Positions 1-8,453 are shown, counted from the stretch's first letter. The stretch: DNA of 42,546 bases from Nostocales cyanobacterium LEGE 12452 (GCA_015206945.1 JADEXV010000039.1:1-42546); one strand, 5' to 3'. Notes: a model not told the origin generated them from the sequence alone. Numbers and translations are program-made.

Positions 1-134
1 GTAGAGCTCTAGATTGCATTGTCCTGTCGATGGTTTAGTAATTTCTCTAATTGTCCGATACCTGGAAAGTAGACGACCCTTATTTATGAATTCACTATTT
101 TGTTATTCTGTCAATGCGTAAGTCCTAGTATTTA
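1..134. other. Left-edge intergenic stretch
   Basis: No supported gene. A TGCGTAAGTCC string at about 115-125 resembles the ends of small dispersed repeats common in Nostocales (recollection, not checked). A short minus-strand open stretch (about 10-85) is not recognisable. Confidence 0.3.
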
Positions 135-1112
135 CTAAATCTTAGAAAGAATCATTTGGGCAGCAGCTTCATCGGTAATCAGCCCTGTAATTAACTTGCC
201 ATGCAGAGCAGCTAAAATCGCCTCCGCTTTTCTCACACCGCCTGCCACACCAATAATGAGTCGATGAGCTGGTTGTTCGAGGGCTACACTAGCAACCCGA
301 CTGTTTGTCCCCTCTTGCAGCAATACTCCACGATCGCTGTAAGCCCAACCTGCAATTTCTCCGACTGCTCCCAGTTCAATCAATTCAGCCACCTCATCGT
401 CATTGATGAAGCCGTCTTGATGTAACGGAGCATTCCAGGCAATGTGACTAATTCCGACAAATGTTGCTTTGGCTTGCTCTGCAAGAGTTTTGACGGCGAT
501 AAACGATCGCTGAGTCTGCAAAAGTTCTCGTTCTTCAATGCTAGTCGCGACAACTGGAGTCGGCACTGGGTAAGCTTGGGAACCGACGCGATCGGATAAA
601 TGCATGACCACTTCGTGGCGACCTGCACGCCCAGAGTGGGACATGTTCCCAATAATTGAAACAATCTTATGCTGGGGTTGGTTCATTGAGGGTATTTGCT
701 CCACCATTGCTCGCAACGTGCGACCAGAGGAAAATGCCAGTATGGTTGGGGTTTTAGCCATCAGGTAAGCCTCCAAGTAAGTGGCAGCACATACACCAAT
801 TCCGTATAATGTATCACCACTGCCTGCGTCAGTTGGTACGACTTCACAAAGTGACAGATAAAAGCGATCGCGTAATGACTCAGCCAGAGCAATGCATTCA
901 CTCAAAGGATGATCGAGTCGAAATTTAATTAATTTTTCACTTACTGCCAGTGCCACTAGGCGTTGTGCAGCTTGCCGGGACACATTGAGCTTTGCGGCAA
1001 TTTCTTCTTGCGTATTGCCGGCAATGTAATAGAGCCAAGCAGCATGAGCAGCTAGGTCTAATTTGCGGGCACGATGGGGCGCATCGCGGCGCTCCAAAAA
1101 AGGTTCTCCCAT
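135..1112 (-). CDS. SorC/DeoR-family sugar-responsive transcriptional regulator
   Basis: Predicted regulator of the adjacent polyol operon. An N-terminal helix-turn-helix lies at about residues 25-60 (AGNTQEEIAAKLNVSRQAAQ), followed by a SorC-type sugar-phosphate-binding domain of about 250 residues with glycine-rich segments (GIGVCAATY, SSGRTLRAMVEQIP, IIGVAGGVRKAEAI). The length of 325 aa is normal for the family. The start is the ATG just before the conserved N-terminal arm. It is transcribed in the same direction as the SDR dehydrogenase upstream of it (98 bp gap), so the two may be cotranscribed, but the gap contains a copy of an 18-bp element also found in the divergent promoter region (1171-1188), which suggests autoregulation. 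The effector is inferred, from neighbours only, to be a phosphorylated or free polyol/ketose. Confidence 0.85.
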   Translation of the reverse strand: MGEPFLERRDAPHRARKLDLAAHAAWLYYIAGNTQEEIAAKLNVSRQAAQRLVALAVSEKLIKFRLDHPLSECIALAESLRDRFYLSLCEVVPTDAGSGDTLYGIGVCAATYLEAYLMAKTPTILAFSSGRTLRAMVEQIPSMNQPQHKIVSIIGNMSHSGRAGRHEVVMHLSDRVGSQAYPVPTPVVATSIEERELLQTQRSFIAVKTLAEQAKATFVGISHIAWNAPLHQDGFINDDEVAELIELGAVGEIAGWAYSDRGVLLQEGTNSRVASVALEQPAHRLIIGVAGGVRKAEAILAALHGKLITGLITDEAAAQMILSKI

Positions 1113-1170
1113 ATACCACCTGCAAAAGCTATGTATCTATCAAAGGCATGATTGAATTTGTTAGAGTATA

Positions 1171-1188
1171 TGCCCAAAGATAGAATAT
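1171..1188 (+). promoter_or_regulatory. Candidate operator, copy 1 (upstream of the SorC gene)
   Basis: TGCCCAAAGATAGAATAT. It matches 15 of 18 positions of the element at 2095-2112. A GAG triplet sits 4 nt upstream in both copies and AT-rich DNA follows both. It lies 59 bp upstream of the SorC start codon. Operator function is inferred from the repetition and position. Confidence 0.45.
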
Positions 1189-1210
1189 TTTCTCAAATAT
1201 ATTTAAAATT

Positions 1211-2014
1211 CTATTCTCCCCCAGTAACCTCCAAATTAAACCCAGTAATGTAGCTTGCCTCTTCGCTCATCAGAAACGCTACCCCACTTGCCACCTCCTC
1301 CAAGCTTCCTAAACGCCGCATTGGGACTGAATTGATCATCTGTTGCTCAACCACTTTGGGATCGGCGTCAAAGTACTGGGAACCTACTGCTGCTTGCAAT
1401 TCTGTTTGCCGCGTCCACATAAAACCAGGGCCGATCAACGCAGGTGAGAGTGCATTCACCCGAATGCCGTAAGGAGCCAAATCTTTTGCTGCTGTTTGAG
1501 TCATTCCAATCACCGCAAACTTGGAAGCACCATAAGCTAGCATATTTGGCGGCCCGGCTACGCCTGCATAACTCGCCATGTTAACGATCGCACCTCCACC
1601 TGCATCACGCAAGTGCTGTGCAGCCGCCTTGAGAATGTGGAAAACGCCGACAACGTTGATGTTAATCACCTTTTGAAAGTCGTCTTCAGGATATTCGTCT
1701 GTCTTGGCAAACACTCCTTGATAACCTGCGTTGTTAAATACATAGTCAATCCGCCCAAGCTGCTCTACAGCACCAGTAAAGGCTTTGGCAACATCATCAG
1801 CAGATGTCACATCACAGCGAAATGTGCCGACTGGAACGTTGTAGCTTTTTAGTTCCTCAGCCACATCTGCCATCTTCGGTTCATTCAAATCTAGTAGTGC
1901 TACACCTGCACCATTGGCGGCAAAACGCTGTGCAGTTGCCTTGCCAATATCTCCCGCACCGCCCGTAATTAGGATGGTTTTACCTGCAAACTGATAGGTT
2001 GCTTTCGCTGTCAT
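1211..2014 (-). CDS. SDR-family polyol (sorbitol-type) dehydrogenase
   Basis: Short-chain dehydrogenase/reductase that probably oxidises a hexitol such as sorbitol to a ketose with NAD(P). The Rossmann motif TGGAGDIG is at residues 17-24, an acidic residue (D42) ends beta-2 (favouring NAD), NNAG is at 94-97, and the catalytic Ser148, Tyr161 and Lys165 are all present. The C-terminal ITGFNLEVTGGE is typical of classical SDRs. The length of 267 aa is normal. It is divergent from the ABC transporter genes with a 148-bp shared promoter region. In alphaproteobacterial smo operons an SDR sorbitol dehydrogenase (SmoS) accompanies the same transporter and a mannitol dehydrogenase, which supports the assignment. 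The exact substrate cannot be read from sequence. Confidence 0.85.
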   Translation of the reverse strand: MTAKATYQFAGKTILITGGAGDIGKATAQRFAANGAGVALLDLNEPKMADVAEELKSYNVPVGTFRCDVTSADDVAKAFTGAVEQLGRIDYVFNNAGYQGVFAKTDEYPEDDFQKVININVVGVFHILKAAAQHLRDAGGGAIVNMASYAGVAGPPNMLAYGASKFAVIGMTQTAAKDLAPYGIRVNALSPALIGPGFMWTRQTELQAAVGSQYFDADPKVVEQQMINSVPMRRLGSLEEVASGVAFLMSEEASYITGFNLEVTGGE

Positions 2015-2162
2015 AGTTTAAACCTCTTATTGAAGAATTGTTGCAAAACGTCGTCATTCAAATGAGATTGGTATGATTTCTATTATTGAGCTTTTGCCCA
2101 AAAATAGAGCATAAAATCAAAAATTTATTTGTTCGGTTTCTTTACTTTAAAGGAGTCATGCG
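2015..2162. promoter_or_regulatory. Divergent promoter region of the polyol locus
   Basis: AT-rich 148-bp spacer between the divergent SDR and binding-protein genes. It contains the second copy of the TGCCCAAA element (2095-2112), 50 bp upstream of the binding-protein ATG. A purine-rich AAAGGAG just before 2163 is a good ribosome binding site. Confidence 0.6.
2095..2112 (+). promoter_or_regulatory. Candidate operator, copy 2 (divergent promoter)
   Basis: TGCCCAAAAATAGAGCAT, the partner of the element at 1171-1188. It is placed where a regulator could control both the dehydrogenase and the transporter operon. Regulator identity (SorC, 135-1112) is inferred. Confidence 0.45.
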
Positions 2163-3509
2163 ATGCGTATCCCCCGCTTCGCTAAAGTGCTGGTTGCATT
2201 TCTCGCTGGAGTGATGCTGGTGCAACTTCTACACGCTTGTTCACCGCGATCGCAAGCCGCAGAGAAAACTAGACTGACGATCGCCACCGTTAATAATGGC
2301 GACATGGTGGTGATGCAAGGGCTTTCTCGCCAATTTGAGTCAGCTAATCCTGATATTCAACTCAGGTGGGTTGTGCTGGAAGAAAATGTGTTGCGCCAAC
2401 GCACAACTACAGATGTTGCAAGCCAAGGTGGGCAGTTTGATGTCATGACGATCGGTTCTTATGAAACACCAATCTGGGCTAGGCGGGATTGGTTAAGACC
2501 CTTGGATCTAGGCGCAAACTATGATGTAAATGACCTGCTCAAACCTATACGCGAAGGACTTTCCAACGATGGCAAACTCTATGCCGTGCCATTTTATGGG
2601 GAAAGTTCCATGCTGTACTACCGAAAAGATTTGTTTGAGAAAGCCGGGATTACGGTTCCTCAACAGCCAACCTATCCCCAGATGAGAGAATGGGCAAGCA
2701 AAATCCATAATCCAGCAAATGGGGTTTATGGAGTTTGCCTGCGCGGAAAACCTGGTTGGGGTGAAAACATGGCATTTGTTTCCACATTAGTCAATACCTA
2801 TGGTGGGCGATGGTTTGACATGAAGTGGCAACCGACAATTAATACTCCAGCTTGGAAAGAAGCGATCGGCTTTTATGTTGATTTGCTTAATAAATATGGA
2901 CCACCAGGAGCCAGTTCCAATGGATTTAACGAGAATCTGGCGTTATTCTCGACAGGCAAATGTGGGATGTGGGTAGATGCAACCGTTGCTGCGGGATTGT
3001 TATCTAATCCGAAAGAATCCCAAGTTTATGATAAAGTTGGCTTTGCCCGTGCGCCAATTGAAAGATATCCCAACGGCTCAAATTGGCTTTGGGCTTGGGC
3101 GTTAGCGGTTCCTAAAACATCAAAATCACCCGAAGCCGCTCAAAAGTTCGTTGCTTGGGCAACATCAAAGGAATACATCCAACTGGTTGCCAAGGAAAAT
3201 GGCTGGATTGCTGTACCACCAGGAACTCGAACTTCCACATATCAAAATCCCAACTATCAAAAAGCTGCACCCTTTGCTGAAATCGTGCTGGGAGCAATCC
3301 AATCTGCTGATGTTACCCGTCCATCCGCAGAACCAACTCCTTATAAGGGAGTTCAATACGTTGATATTCCAGAATTTCAAGCGATCGGTTCTTCCGTCGG
3401 GCAAACCTTAGCGGCGGCATTGACCAATCGGACTTCGGTAGAACAAGCGTTACAGCAATCGCAGAGATCGACTGAACGCTTCATGAAACACACAGGTTAT
3501 ATCGAGTGA
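2163..3509 (+). CDS. smoE: ABC transporter sugar/polyol-binding lipoprotein
   Basis: Extracytoplasmic solute-binding protein (family 1) delivering a polyol or sugar to the permeases downstream. The N-terminus is a lipoprotein signal: basic start, hydrophobic residues 9-23, lipobox LHAC with Cys26 as the lipidation site. The mature part (448 aa in all) has the family landmarks: FDVMTIGSYETPIWA, YAVPFYGESSMLYYRKDLFEKAGI, and the late NWLWAWALAVPKTSK/AAQKFVAWATS segment. An AAAGGAG sequence precedes the ATG. It is the first gene of the binding protein-permease-permease-ATPase-mannitol dehydrogenase order seen in smo operons. Specificity for sorbitol/mannitol is inferred from the two dehydrogenases; other sugars are possible, so the symbol is by operon analogy. 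Confidence 0.82.
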   Translation: MRIPRFAKVLVAFLAGVMLVQLLHACSPRSQAAEKTRLTIATVNNGDMVVMQGLSRQFESANPDIQLRWVVLEENVLRQRTTTDVASQGGQFDVMTIGSYETPIWARRDWLRPLDLGANYDVNDLLKPIREGLSNDGKLYAVPFYGESSMLYYRKDLFEKAGITVPQQPTYPQMREWASKIHNPANGVYGVCLRGKPGWGENMAFVSTLVNTYGGRWFDMKWQPTINTPAWKEAIGFYVDLLNKYGPPGASSNGFNENLALFSTGKCGMWVDATVAAGLLSNPKESQVYDKVGFARAPIERYPNGSNWLWAWALAVPKTSKSPEAAQKFVAWATSKEYIQLVAKENGWIAVPPGTRTSTYQNPNYQKAAPFAEIVLGAIQSADVTRPSAEPTPYKGVQYVDIPEFQAIGSSVGQTLAAALTNRTSVEQALQQSQRSTERFMKHTGYIE

Positions 3510-3661
3510 AATCGGGCATGGGACATTGGGCACTTGTACTGAGCGACTTGTGCCGAGCGAAGCCGAGGTAAGTCGAAGTATTGGGCATGGGTAAAAAAAG
3601 CCAATGCTCAACTACAAAACATTCAGAATCCAAAATCTAAAATCTAAAATTCCTTTAGGTT
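3510..3661. repeat. Dispersed repeat DNA inside the transporter operon
   Basis: 152-bp spacer made largely of repeat-like DNA: a GAGCGAAGCCGAGGTAAGTCGAAG segment of the type seen near 17.2 and 39.5 kb, then a short tandem of AATCTAAA units. It separates the binding-protein gene from the first permease gene. No hairpin with a T-run was seen. Confidence 0.5.
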
Positions 3662-4585
3662 ATGTCTTCTTCATTAGCGGTAAAACCTCAACACGAAACG
3701 CCACCACCCACTAAGCAACGGACTACGCGGCAAGTGTCAACCTTACCTCTGGTTGCACCTTCGGTCGTTCTCCTACTGCTGTGGATGATTGTGCCTCTGG
3801 TGATGACCGTATGGTTTTCCTTTCAGCGGTATAACTTGCTGAATCCAGATGCACGCAGATTCATTGGGATTGAAAATTTCACATTCATCCTGAGTGACTC
3901 AGCTTTATGGACATCGATCGCCATCACAATAGTTTTGGTTGTTTCCGTTTTAGCCATCACAATTGGTCTGGGCACATTACTTGCAGTGCTATTTGACCAA
4001 GACTTTTATGGTCGTGGAGTGGCGCGGGTGCTGGCAATCTCGCCGTTTTTTGTGATGCCTACAGTTAGCGCCCTCATCTGGAAAAATATGCTGATGCACC
4101 CAGTAAATGGGTTGTTCGCGCAAATTACCAGAGGCTTGGGTTTAGGCGCAATTGATTGGTTTGCCAGCGTTCCTCTGCTGGCAATCATCATGATTGTTTC
4201 CTGGGAATGGCTTCCCTTTGCTTTGCTGATTTTATTGACTGCAATTCAGTCACTCGATCGCGATCAGTTAGAAGCAGCCCGGATGGATGGGGCAAATGCG
4301 ATCGCTCTATTTCGGTTCGTCATGCTGCCCCATCTGAGCCGCGCCATTTCTGTGGTTGCCATGATCGAGACAATTTTCTTCCTGACCATTTTTGCCGAAA
4401 TCTTTGTCACTACAGGCGGCGGGCCGGGACTTGCAACAACTAACCTTGCCTATTACATCTTCTTAAAAGCCTTGCTGGAATTTGATGTCGGCGGTGCTTC
4501 AGCAGGTGGATTAATTGCCGTAATTCTTGCCAACATCGTGGCAATCTTTTTGATGCGTAGTGTTGCTCGTAATTTGGATACCTAA
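3662..4585 (+). CDS. smoF: ABC transporter permease (MalF/UgpA type)
   Basis: Inner-membrane permease of a carbohydrate ABC importer. After a polar N-terminus of about 25 residues there are six predicted membrane segments, beginning VAPSVVLLLLWMIVPLVMTV. The cytoplasmic EAA loop that docks to the ATPase is clear (EAARMDGANAIALFRFVMLP, about residues 205-225). The length of 307 aa is normal. It ends 1 bp before the start codon of the second permease, so translation is probably coupled. It works with 4587-5408, the binding lipoprotein and the ATPase. The symbol rests on operon analogy. Confidence 0.85.
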   Translation: MSSSLAVKPQHETPPPTKQRTTRQVSTLPLVAPSVVLLLLWMIVPLVMTVWFSFQRYNLLNPDARRFIGIENFTFILSDSALWTSIAITIVLVVSVLAITIGLGTLLAVLFDQDFYGRGVARVLAISPFFVMPTVSALIWKNMLMHPVNGLFAQITRGLGLGAIDWFASVPLLAIIMIVSWEWLPFALLILLTAIQSLDRDQLEAARMDGANAIALFRFVMLPHLSRAISVVAMIETIFFLTIFAEIFVTTGGGPGLATTNLAYYIFLKALLEFDVGGASAGGLIAVILANIVAIFLMRSVARNLDT

Positions 4586-4586
4586 C

Positions 4587-5408
4587 ATGGCACGTAAAAC
4601 CTCAAAGATTTGGCTATGGACATTGCTCGGCTGGCTTGCCGCTTGCATCTTGTTTTTCCCAATTTTTTGGATGTTTATCACCAGTTTCAAAACGGAAGTC
4701 GCAGCAGTTTCAACTCCCCCGCAGTTATTTTTCCGCCCGACATTGGAGAACTATGTTGCGATCCAAGACCGGGCAAATTATTTCAATTATGCGTTTAACA
4801 GCGTAGCAATTTCCCTCGGAGCGACTATACTCGCGCTGTTGCTTGCTGTACCTGCTGCCTACGCAATGGCGTTCTTCCCAACGAAACGCACCAAGGGCAC
4901 TTTACTGTGGATGCTGTCCACCAAAATGCTGCCACCCGTTGGCGTACTAGTGCCGATCTACATTTTGTGTCGCAACGCCGGGTTGCTGGATACTCGCATC
5001 GGTTTGATTATCATTTATACCTTGATTAATTTGCCAATCGTCGTTTGGATGATTTACAGCTTCTTCAAGGAAGTTCCCAGAGAAATTCTCGAAGCCGATC
5101 GCATGGATGGAGCAACCACTCAGCAAGAACTTGTGCATGTGTTGTTGCCATTGGCAGTGCCCGGAATTGCATCCACTGCATTGCTTTCGATTATTTTGTC
5201 CTGGAACGAAGCATTTTGGAGCTTGAACTTAACAACAGCAGATGCAGCGCCACTTACAGCCTTTATTGCTTCATTTTCCAGCCCTCAAGGATTATTTTGG
5301 GCAAAACTTTCGGCAGCATCAACACTGGCGATCGCACCAATCCTCATTTTCGGTTGGTTAAGTCAACGGCAATTAGTTCGGGGTCTGACTTTTGGCGCAG
5401 TGAAGTAG
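4587..5408 (+). CDS. smoG: ABC transporter permease (MalG/UgpE type)
   Basis: Second permease of the importer. The start chosen is the ATG at 4587 (MARKTSKIW), 1 bp after the preceding stop; an in-frame upstream alternative at 4560 would lie inside the first permease gene and adds an untypical leader. This gives 273 aa with six predicted membrane segments and the EAA motif (EADRMDGATTQQELVHVLLP). The sequence FWMFITSFKTEVAA after the first membrane segment is typical of the MalG branch. It is followed by 176 bp of repeat-containing DNA before the ATPase gene. Confidence 0.87.
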   Translation: MARKTSKIWLWTLLGWLAACILFFPIFWMFITSFKTEVAAVSTPPQLFFRPTLENYVAIQDRANYFNYAFNSVAISLGATILALLLAVPAAYAMAFFPTKRTKGTLLWMLSTKMLPPVGVLVPIYILCRNAGLLDTRIGLIIIYTLINLPIVVWMIYSFFKEVPREILEADRMDGATTQQELVHVLLPLAVPGIASTALLSIILSWNEAFWSLNLTTADAAPLTAFIASFSSPQGLFWAKLSAASTLAIAPILIFGWLSQRQLVRGLTFGAVK

Positions 5409-5584
5409 AAGGCAGACATTCTTACAGCTTTGCGTAAAATCGTGGCGAATTGAGGGTTGAGATTTAAACGCAAAGGGGCGCAGAGGTAAGCGCAAAGGTA
5501 CGCAGAGAATTTGCTACGAATTAGTTAAATTTTGCACTCTTCTCTGTGTGACAAAAAACTTAAACCCATTAATGGAAACATTTT
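5409..5584. repeat. Dispersed ACGCAAAGG/CGCAGAGG repeat inside the operon
   Basis: Spacer between the second permease and the ATPase. It holds alternating AACGCAAAGG, GCGCAGAGG, GCGCAAAGG and ACGCAGAG units (about 5467-5508), a dispersed intergenic repeat of filamentous cyanobacteria (recollection). No convincing terminator; a good purine-rich site before 5585 was not seen. Confidence 0.5.
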
Positions 5585-6742
5585 ATGTCAACAGTTGCTT
5601 TAAGAAATATCCATAAAACCTACGCCGACACAGAGATCATCAAAGGCATTGATCTTGATGTGAACGATCGCGAGTTTGTCGTCTTCGTCGGCCCCTCCGG
5701 TTGCGGAAAATCAACCTTACTGCGTATGATTGCTGGACTTGAGGAAATTTCCTCCGGCGATTTATTTATTGATGGGCAGAAAGTCAATGATATACCTCCC
5801 GATAAACGCGGTTTGGCAATGGTGTTTCAAACCTACGCCTTATATCCTCACATGACCGTGGCGGAGAATATGGCGTTTAGCCTCCGGCTTGCGGGTATGC
5901 AAAAAGCCCAGCGTTATGAAAGGGCGCGTGAAGTTGCTCGCATCCTACAGCTGGAGCCGCTTTTGAACCGGAAGCCCAAAGAACTATCGGGAGGACAACG
6001 CCAACGGGTGGCGATCGGTCGTGCTTTGGTGCGTAATCCCAAAGTATTTTTGTTTGATGAGCCGTTGTCTAACCTAGATGCTTCTTTACGGGTGCAAATG
6101 CGGATTGAGCTTGCCGGTTTACACGACAGCTTGCAAGCTACGATGATTTACGTCACCCATGACCAAGTTGAAGCAATGACCCTGGCTGACAAAATTGTGG
6201 TGTTGCAAGGCGGCATTATCGAACAAGTCGGTTCTCCTCTAGAACTGTACCACCATCCCCGCAATCTATTCGTCGCCGGATTTATTGGTTCACCGAAAAT
6301 GAACTTTATCTCGGTAACAGTGTCAGCCGTTAGTGACTCTGGAACAACAGTTAGACTTCCTGGTGACGCAACTGTAATGATTCCAGTGAAGCCTAAAACC
6401 CTGTCGGTTGGCGATCGCGCAACATTAGGAATTCGTCCCGAACATCTGCTGCTCGATCGCAATAACCCAAGCTTGAATGGCGAAGTATTAGTTGTAGAAC
6501 GATTAGGCGGAGAAACCTATCTCTACATCAAGATTGCGGGTGGTGAAACCATAGTTATGCAAACAGACGGAGATAATCCTGCCCAATTGCACGATTTCGT
6601 TCCTATCTATATTAATGGTGAACTTTGCCATTTGTTCGATCAAAGCGGTCAAACCATTCCCAAAGCTCATCGTCACCATCTAACTCTGAATGAATCCCAT
6701 GAACAGCAATATCAGCACAGAATCGGCAATCAAGCTGAATGA
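5585..6742 (+). CDS. smoK: ABC transporter ATP-binding protein (MalK/UgpC family)
   Basis: Energises the polyol importer at the cytoplasmic membrane face. Walker A GPSGCGKST is at residues 36-44, the Q-loop FQTYALYPHM near 81-90, the ABC signature LSGGQRQRVA at 134-143, Walker B FLFDEP at 155-160, and the H-loop is in YVTHDQVEAMTL. A C-terminal TOBE-type regulatory region (about 240-365) includes LGIRPEHLLL, as in MalK/UgpC proteins. 385 aa is slightly long because of a polar tail. The 3' end overlaps the mannitol dehydrogenase gene by 53 nt in another frame, which suggests translational coupling or a 3' extension of this gene. Confidence 0.9.
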   Translation: MSTVALRNIHKTYADTEIIKGIDLDVNDREFVVFVGPSGCGKSTLLRMIAGLEEISSGDLFIDGQKVNDIPPDKRGLAMVFQTYALYPHMTVAENMAFSLRLAGMQKAQRYERAREVARILQLEPLLNRKPKELSGGQRQRVAIGRALVRNPKVFLFDEPLSNLDASLRVQMRIELAGLHDSLQATMIYVTHDQVEAMTLADKIVVLQGGIIEQVGSPLELYHHPRNLFVAGFIGSPKMNFISVTVSAVSDSGTTVRLPGDATVMIPVKPKTLSVGDRATLGIRPEHLLLDRNNPSLNGEVLVVERLGGETYLYIKIAGGETIVMQTDGDNPAQLHDFVPIYINGELCHLFDQSGQTIPKAHRHHLTLNESHEQQYQHRIGNQAE

Positions 6743-8186
6743 AGCATCTCTGTCTCGTTTAGGAAATAACGTTCGCGTACCCAATTACAATCGCCATCAA
6801 ATCACTAATGGTATTGTCCATATTGGTGTGGGTGGGTTCCATCGGGCACATCAGGCGTTATACCTAGATAATTACTTTCATCAAAATCCCGATAGCGAGT
6901 GGGGAATCTGCGGAGTTGGGCTACTGGAATTCGACAAACGAATGCGGGATGCACTGAATTCGCAAGATTGTTTGTATACCTTAGTGGAAAAGTCACCAGC
7001 AGGCGATCGCGCTCGTGTGATTGGGGCAATTACAAAATATCTGTTTGCCCCAGATAACCGCCAAGCAGTGATTGACACCTTAGCAGATCCCAAATGCCGC
7101 ATCGTCACCCTCACCATTACCGAAGGAGGCTACTACTATATTGAAGGTAGCGGTGAATTTGATACCAATCACCCAACAATTCAGTACGATTTGCAGCATC
7201 CTAATGAACCAATTGGAGTATATGGTTTTTTGACAGCAGCCCTTGATCGCCGCCGTCAACAGGGAATAGCACCGTTTACGGTGTTGTCCTGCGACAACTT
7301 GCAAGGTAACGGCAACATTGCCCGCAAAATGTTAACCGCATTTGCCCAAATGCAAAACCCGGAATTGGGGCATTGGGTTGCCGAACAAGTAGCCTTTCCT
7401 AACTGCATGGTCGATCGCATTACCCCCGCCACCACCCCAGTAGATATCAAAATGGTGGCGGAACAATTCAACATTGATGATGCCTTTCCAGTTGTTGCTG
7501 AACCGTTTCTTCAGTGGGTAGTCGAAGATAATTTCAGTGCAGGTAGACCAAATTGGGAATCCGTTGGCGTTCAGATGACTAGCGATGTTCATCCCTACGA
7601 GATGATGAAAATCCGGCTACTCAACGCCAGTCACTTGCTAATAGGCTATCTCGGTTCCTTAGCAGGTTATACATACGTTCATGAAGTCATGGCAGATCCA
7701 TTGATTCGCCAAGCCGTTGATAATTTGATGGCAGAAGTTACGCCCACACTCCAACCTGTACCGGGGATTGATTTAGATAATTACAAAAAAACTTTAGTTG
7801 AACGCTTTGCCAATCCTAAGATTCGAGATCAACTGCCGCGTCTTTGCTTGAATAGCTCCGCCAAAATGCCAAAATTTGTTTTAGGCTCAGTCCGTGACGC
7901 TTTGCACCAAGGAAAGGCGATTGATTACATGAGCCTCACCGTTGCAGCTTGGTTCCGTTACCTCAACGGACAGGATGACCAAGGTAACGCCATTGCCATC
8001 GATGATCCAATAGGAGGTACTCTGACTCAACTAGCTCGTACCAGTGGCTCTGATGCCAAACCATTGCTTAACCTCACCGAGATTTTTGGCGATTTATCGC
8101 AGTCACCGCTTTTTGTTGATGCAGTTACGAACCATTTACACCGATTGTATGAGTTTGGAGCGAAAGAAACATTAGTCAAATTCTGA
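6690..8186 (+). CDS. mtlK: Mannitol 2-dehydrogenase family protein
   Basis: Polyol-specific long-chain dehydrogenase, expected to oxidise D-mannitol (or a related hexitol) to D-fructose with NAD. The N-terminal Rossmann motif GIVHIGVGGFHRAHQALY is at residues 41-58. The catalytic motif K-x4-N-x2-H of this family is intact at Lys307, Asn312 and His315. 498 aa is the usual length. The start at 6690 lies inside the ATPase gene; ATG 6699 is an equally possible start, and neither has a strong ribosome binding site. It is the last gene of the operon and is followed by a terminator at 8214-8238. No fructokinase gene is in the window. Confidence 0.88.
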   Translation: MNPMNSNISTESAIKLNEASLSRLGNNVRVPNYNRHQITNGIVHIGVGGFHRAHQALYLDNYFHQNPDSEWGICGVGLLEFDKRMRDALNSQDCLYTLVEKSPAGDRARVIGAITKYLFAPDNRQAVIDTLADPKCRIVTLTITEGGYYYIEGSGEFDTNHPTIQYDLQHPNEPIGVYGFLTAALDRRRQQGIAPFTVLSCDNLQGNGNIARKMLTAFAQMQNPELGHWVAEQVAFPNCMVDRITPATTPVDIKMVAEQFNIDDAFPVVAEPFLQWVVEDNFSAGRPNWESVGVQMTSDVHPYEMMKIRLLNASHLLIGYLGSLAGYTYVHEVMADPLIRQAVDNLMAEVTPTLQPVPGIDLDNYKKTLVERFANPKIRDQLPRLCLNSSAKMPKFVLGSVRDALHQGKAIDYMSLTVAAWFRYLNGQDDQGNAIAIDDPIGGTLTQLARTSGSDAKPLLNLTEIFGDLSQSPLFVDAVTNHLHRLYEFGAKETLVKF

Positions 8187-8213
8187 CAGAAAGGTAAAAG
8201 CCCTCAATCATTT

Positions 8214-8238
8214 GCCCAAAATTTAAAATATTTTGGGC
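8214..8238 (+). terminator. Rho-independent terminator of the polyol operon
   Basis: Perfect 9-bp inverted repeat GCCCAAAAT / ATTTTGGGC with a 7-nt loop, followed by a T-rich tract (TATTTTATTTGTTTTTTT). It starts 28 bp after the mannitol dehydrogenase stop codon. Confidence 0.75.
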
Positions 8239-8453
8239 TATTTTATTTGTTTTTTTGGCATTACATAATAAGGTCTGAACAAAGGGTACTGAAACATTAA
8301 TTTTCCAATTTCTTGCTGCTCCTTAACCTGTCCGATTTTTATCCACCACAGCATAATAAGTTTTTCTTTCTGGTTTCCCAAGTTAACTGTTTGTAGACGT
8401 TTTTTGAGTTCTTCTTCGCTCTCTGCGATTTCAATCTTAAAAGGGCGGCTCAT
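8238..8453 (-). pseudogene. IS630-family transposase, N-terminal remnant
   Basis: The first 53 residues (MSRPFKIEIAESEEELKKR.. to ..QQEIGKLM) match, from memory, the start of a cyanobacterial IS630-type transposase just before its helix-turn-helix. The frame then runs into 18 unrelated residues and a stop, so the helix-turn-helix remainder and the DDE catalytic domain are absent. A full ORF would be about 170 aa for orfA. Dead fragment of an insertion sequence; no terminal repeats were identified. Confidence 0.7.

Noticed and set aside
4156..4443. ORFs in alternative frames inside the permease genes and similar shadows elsewhere
   Set aside because: They are fully inside well supported genes and have no family resemblance.
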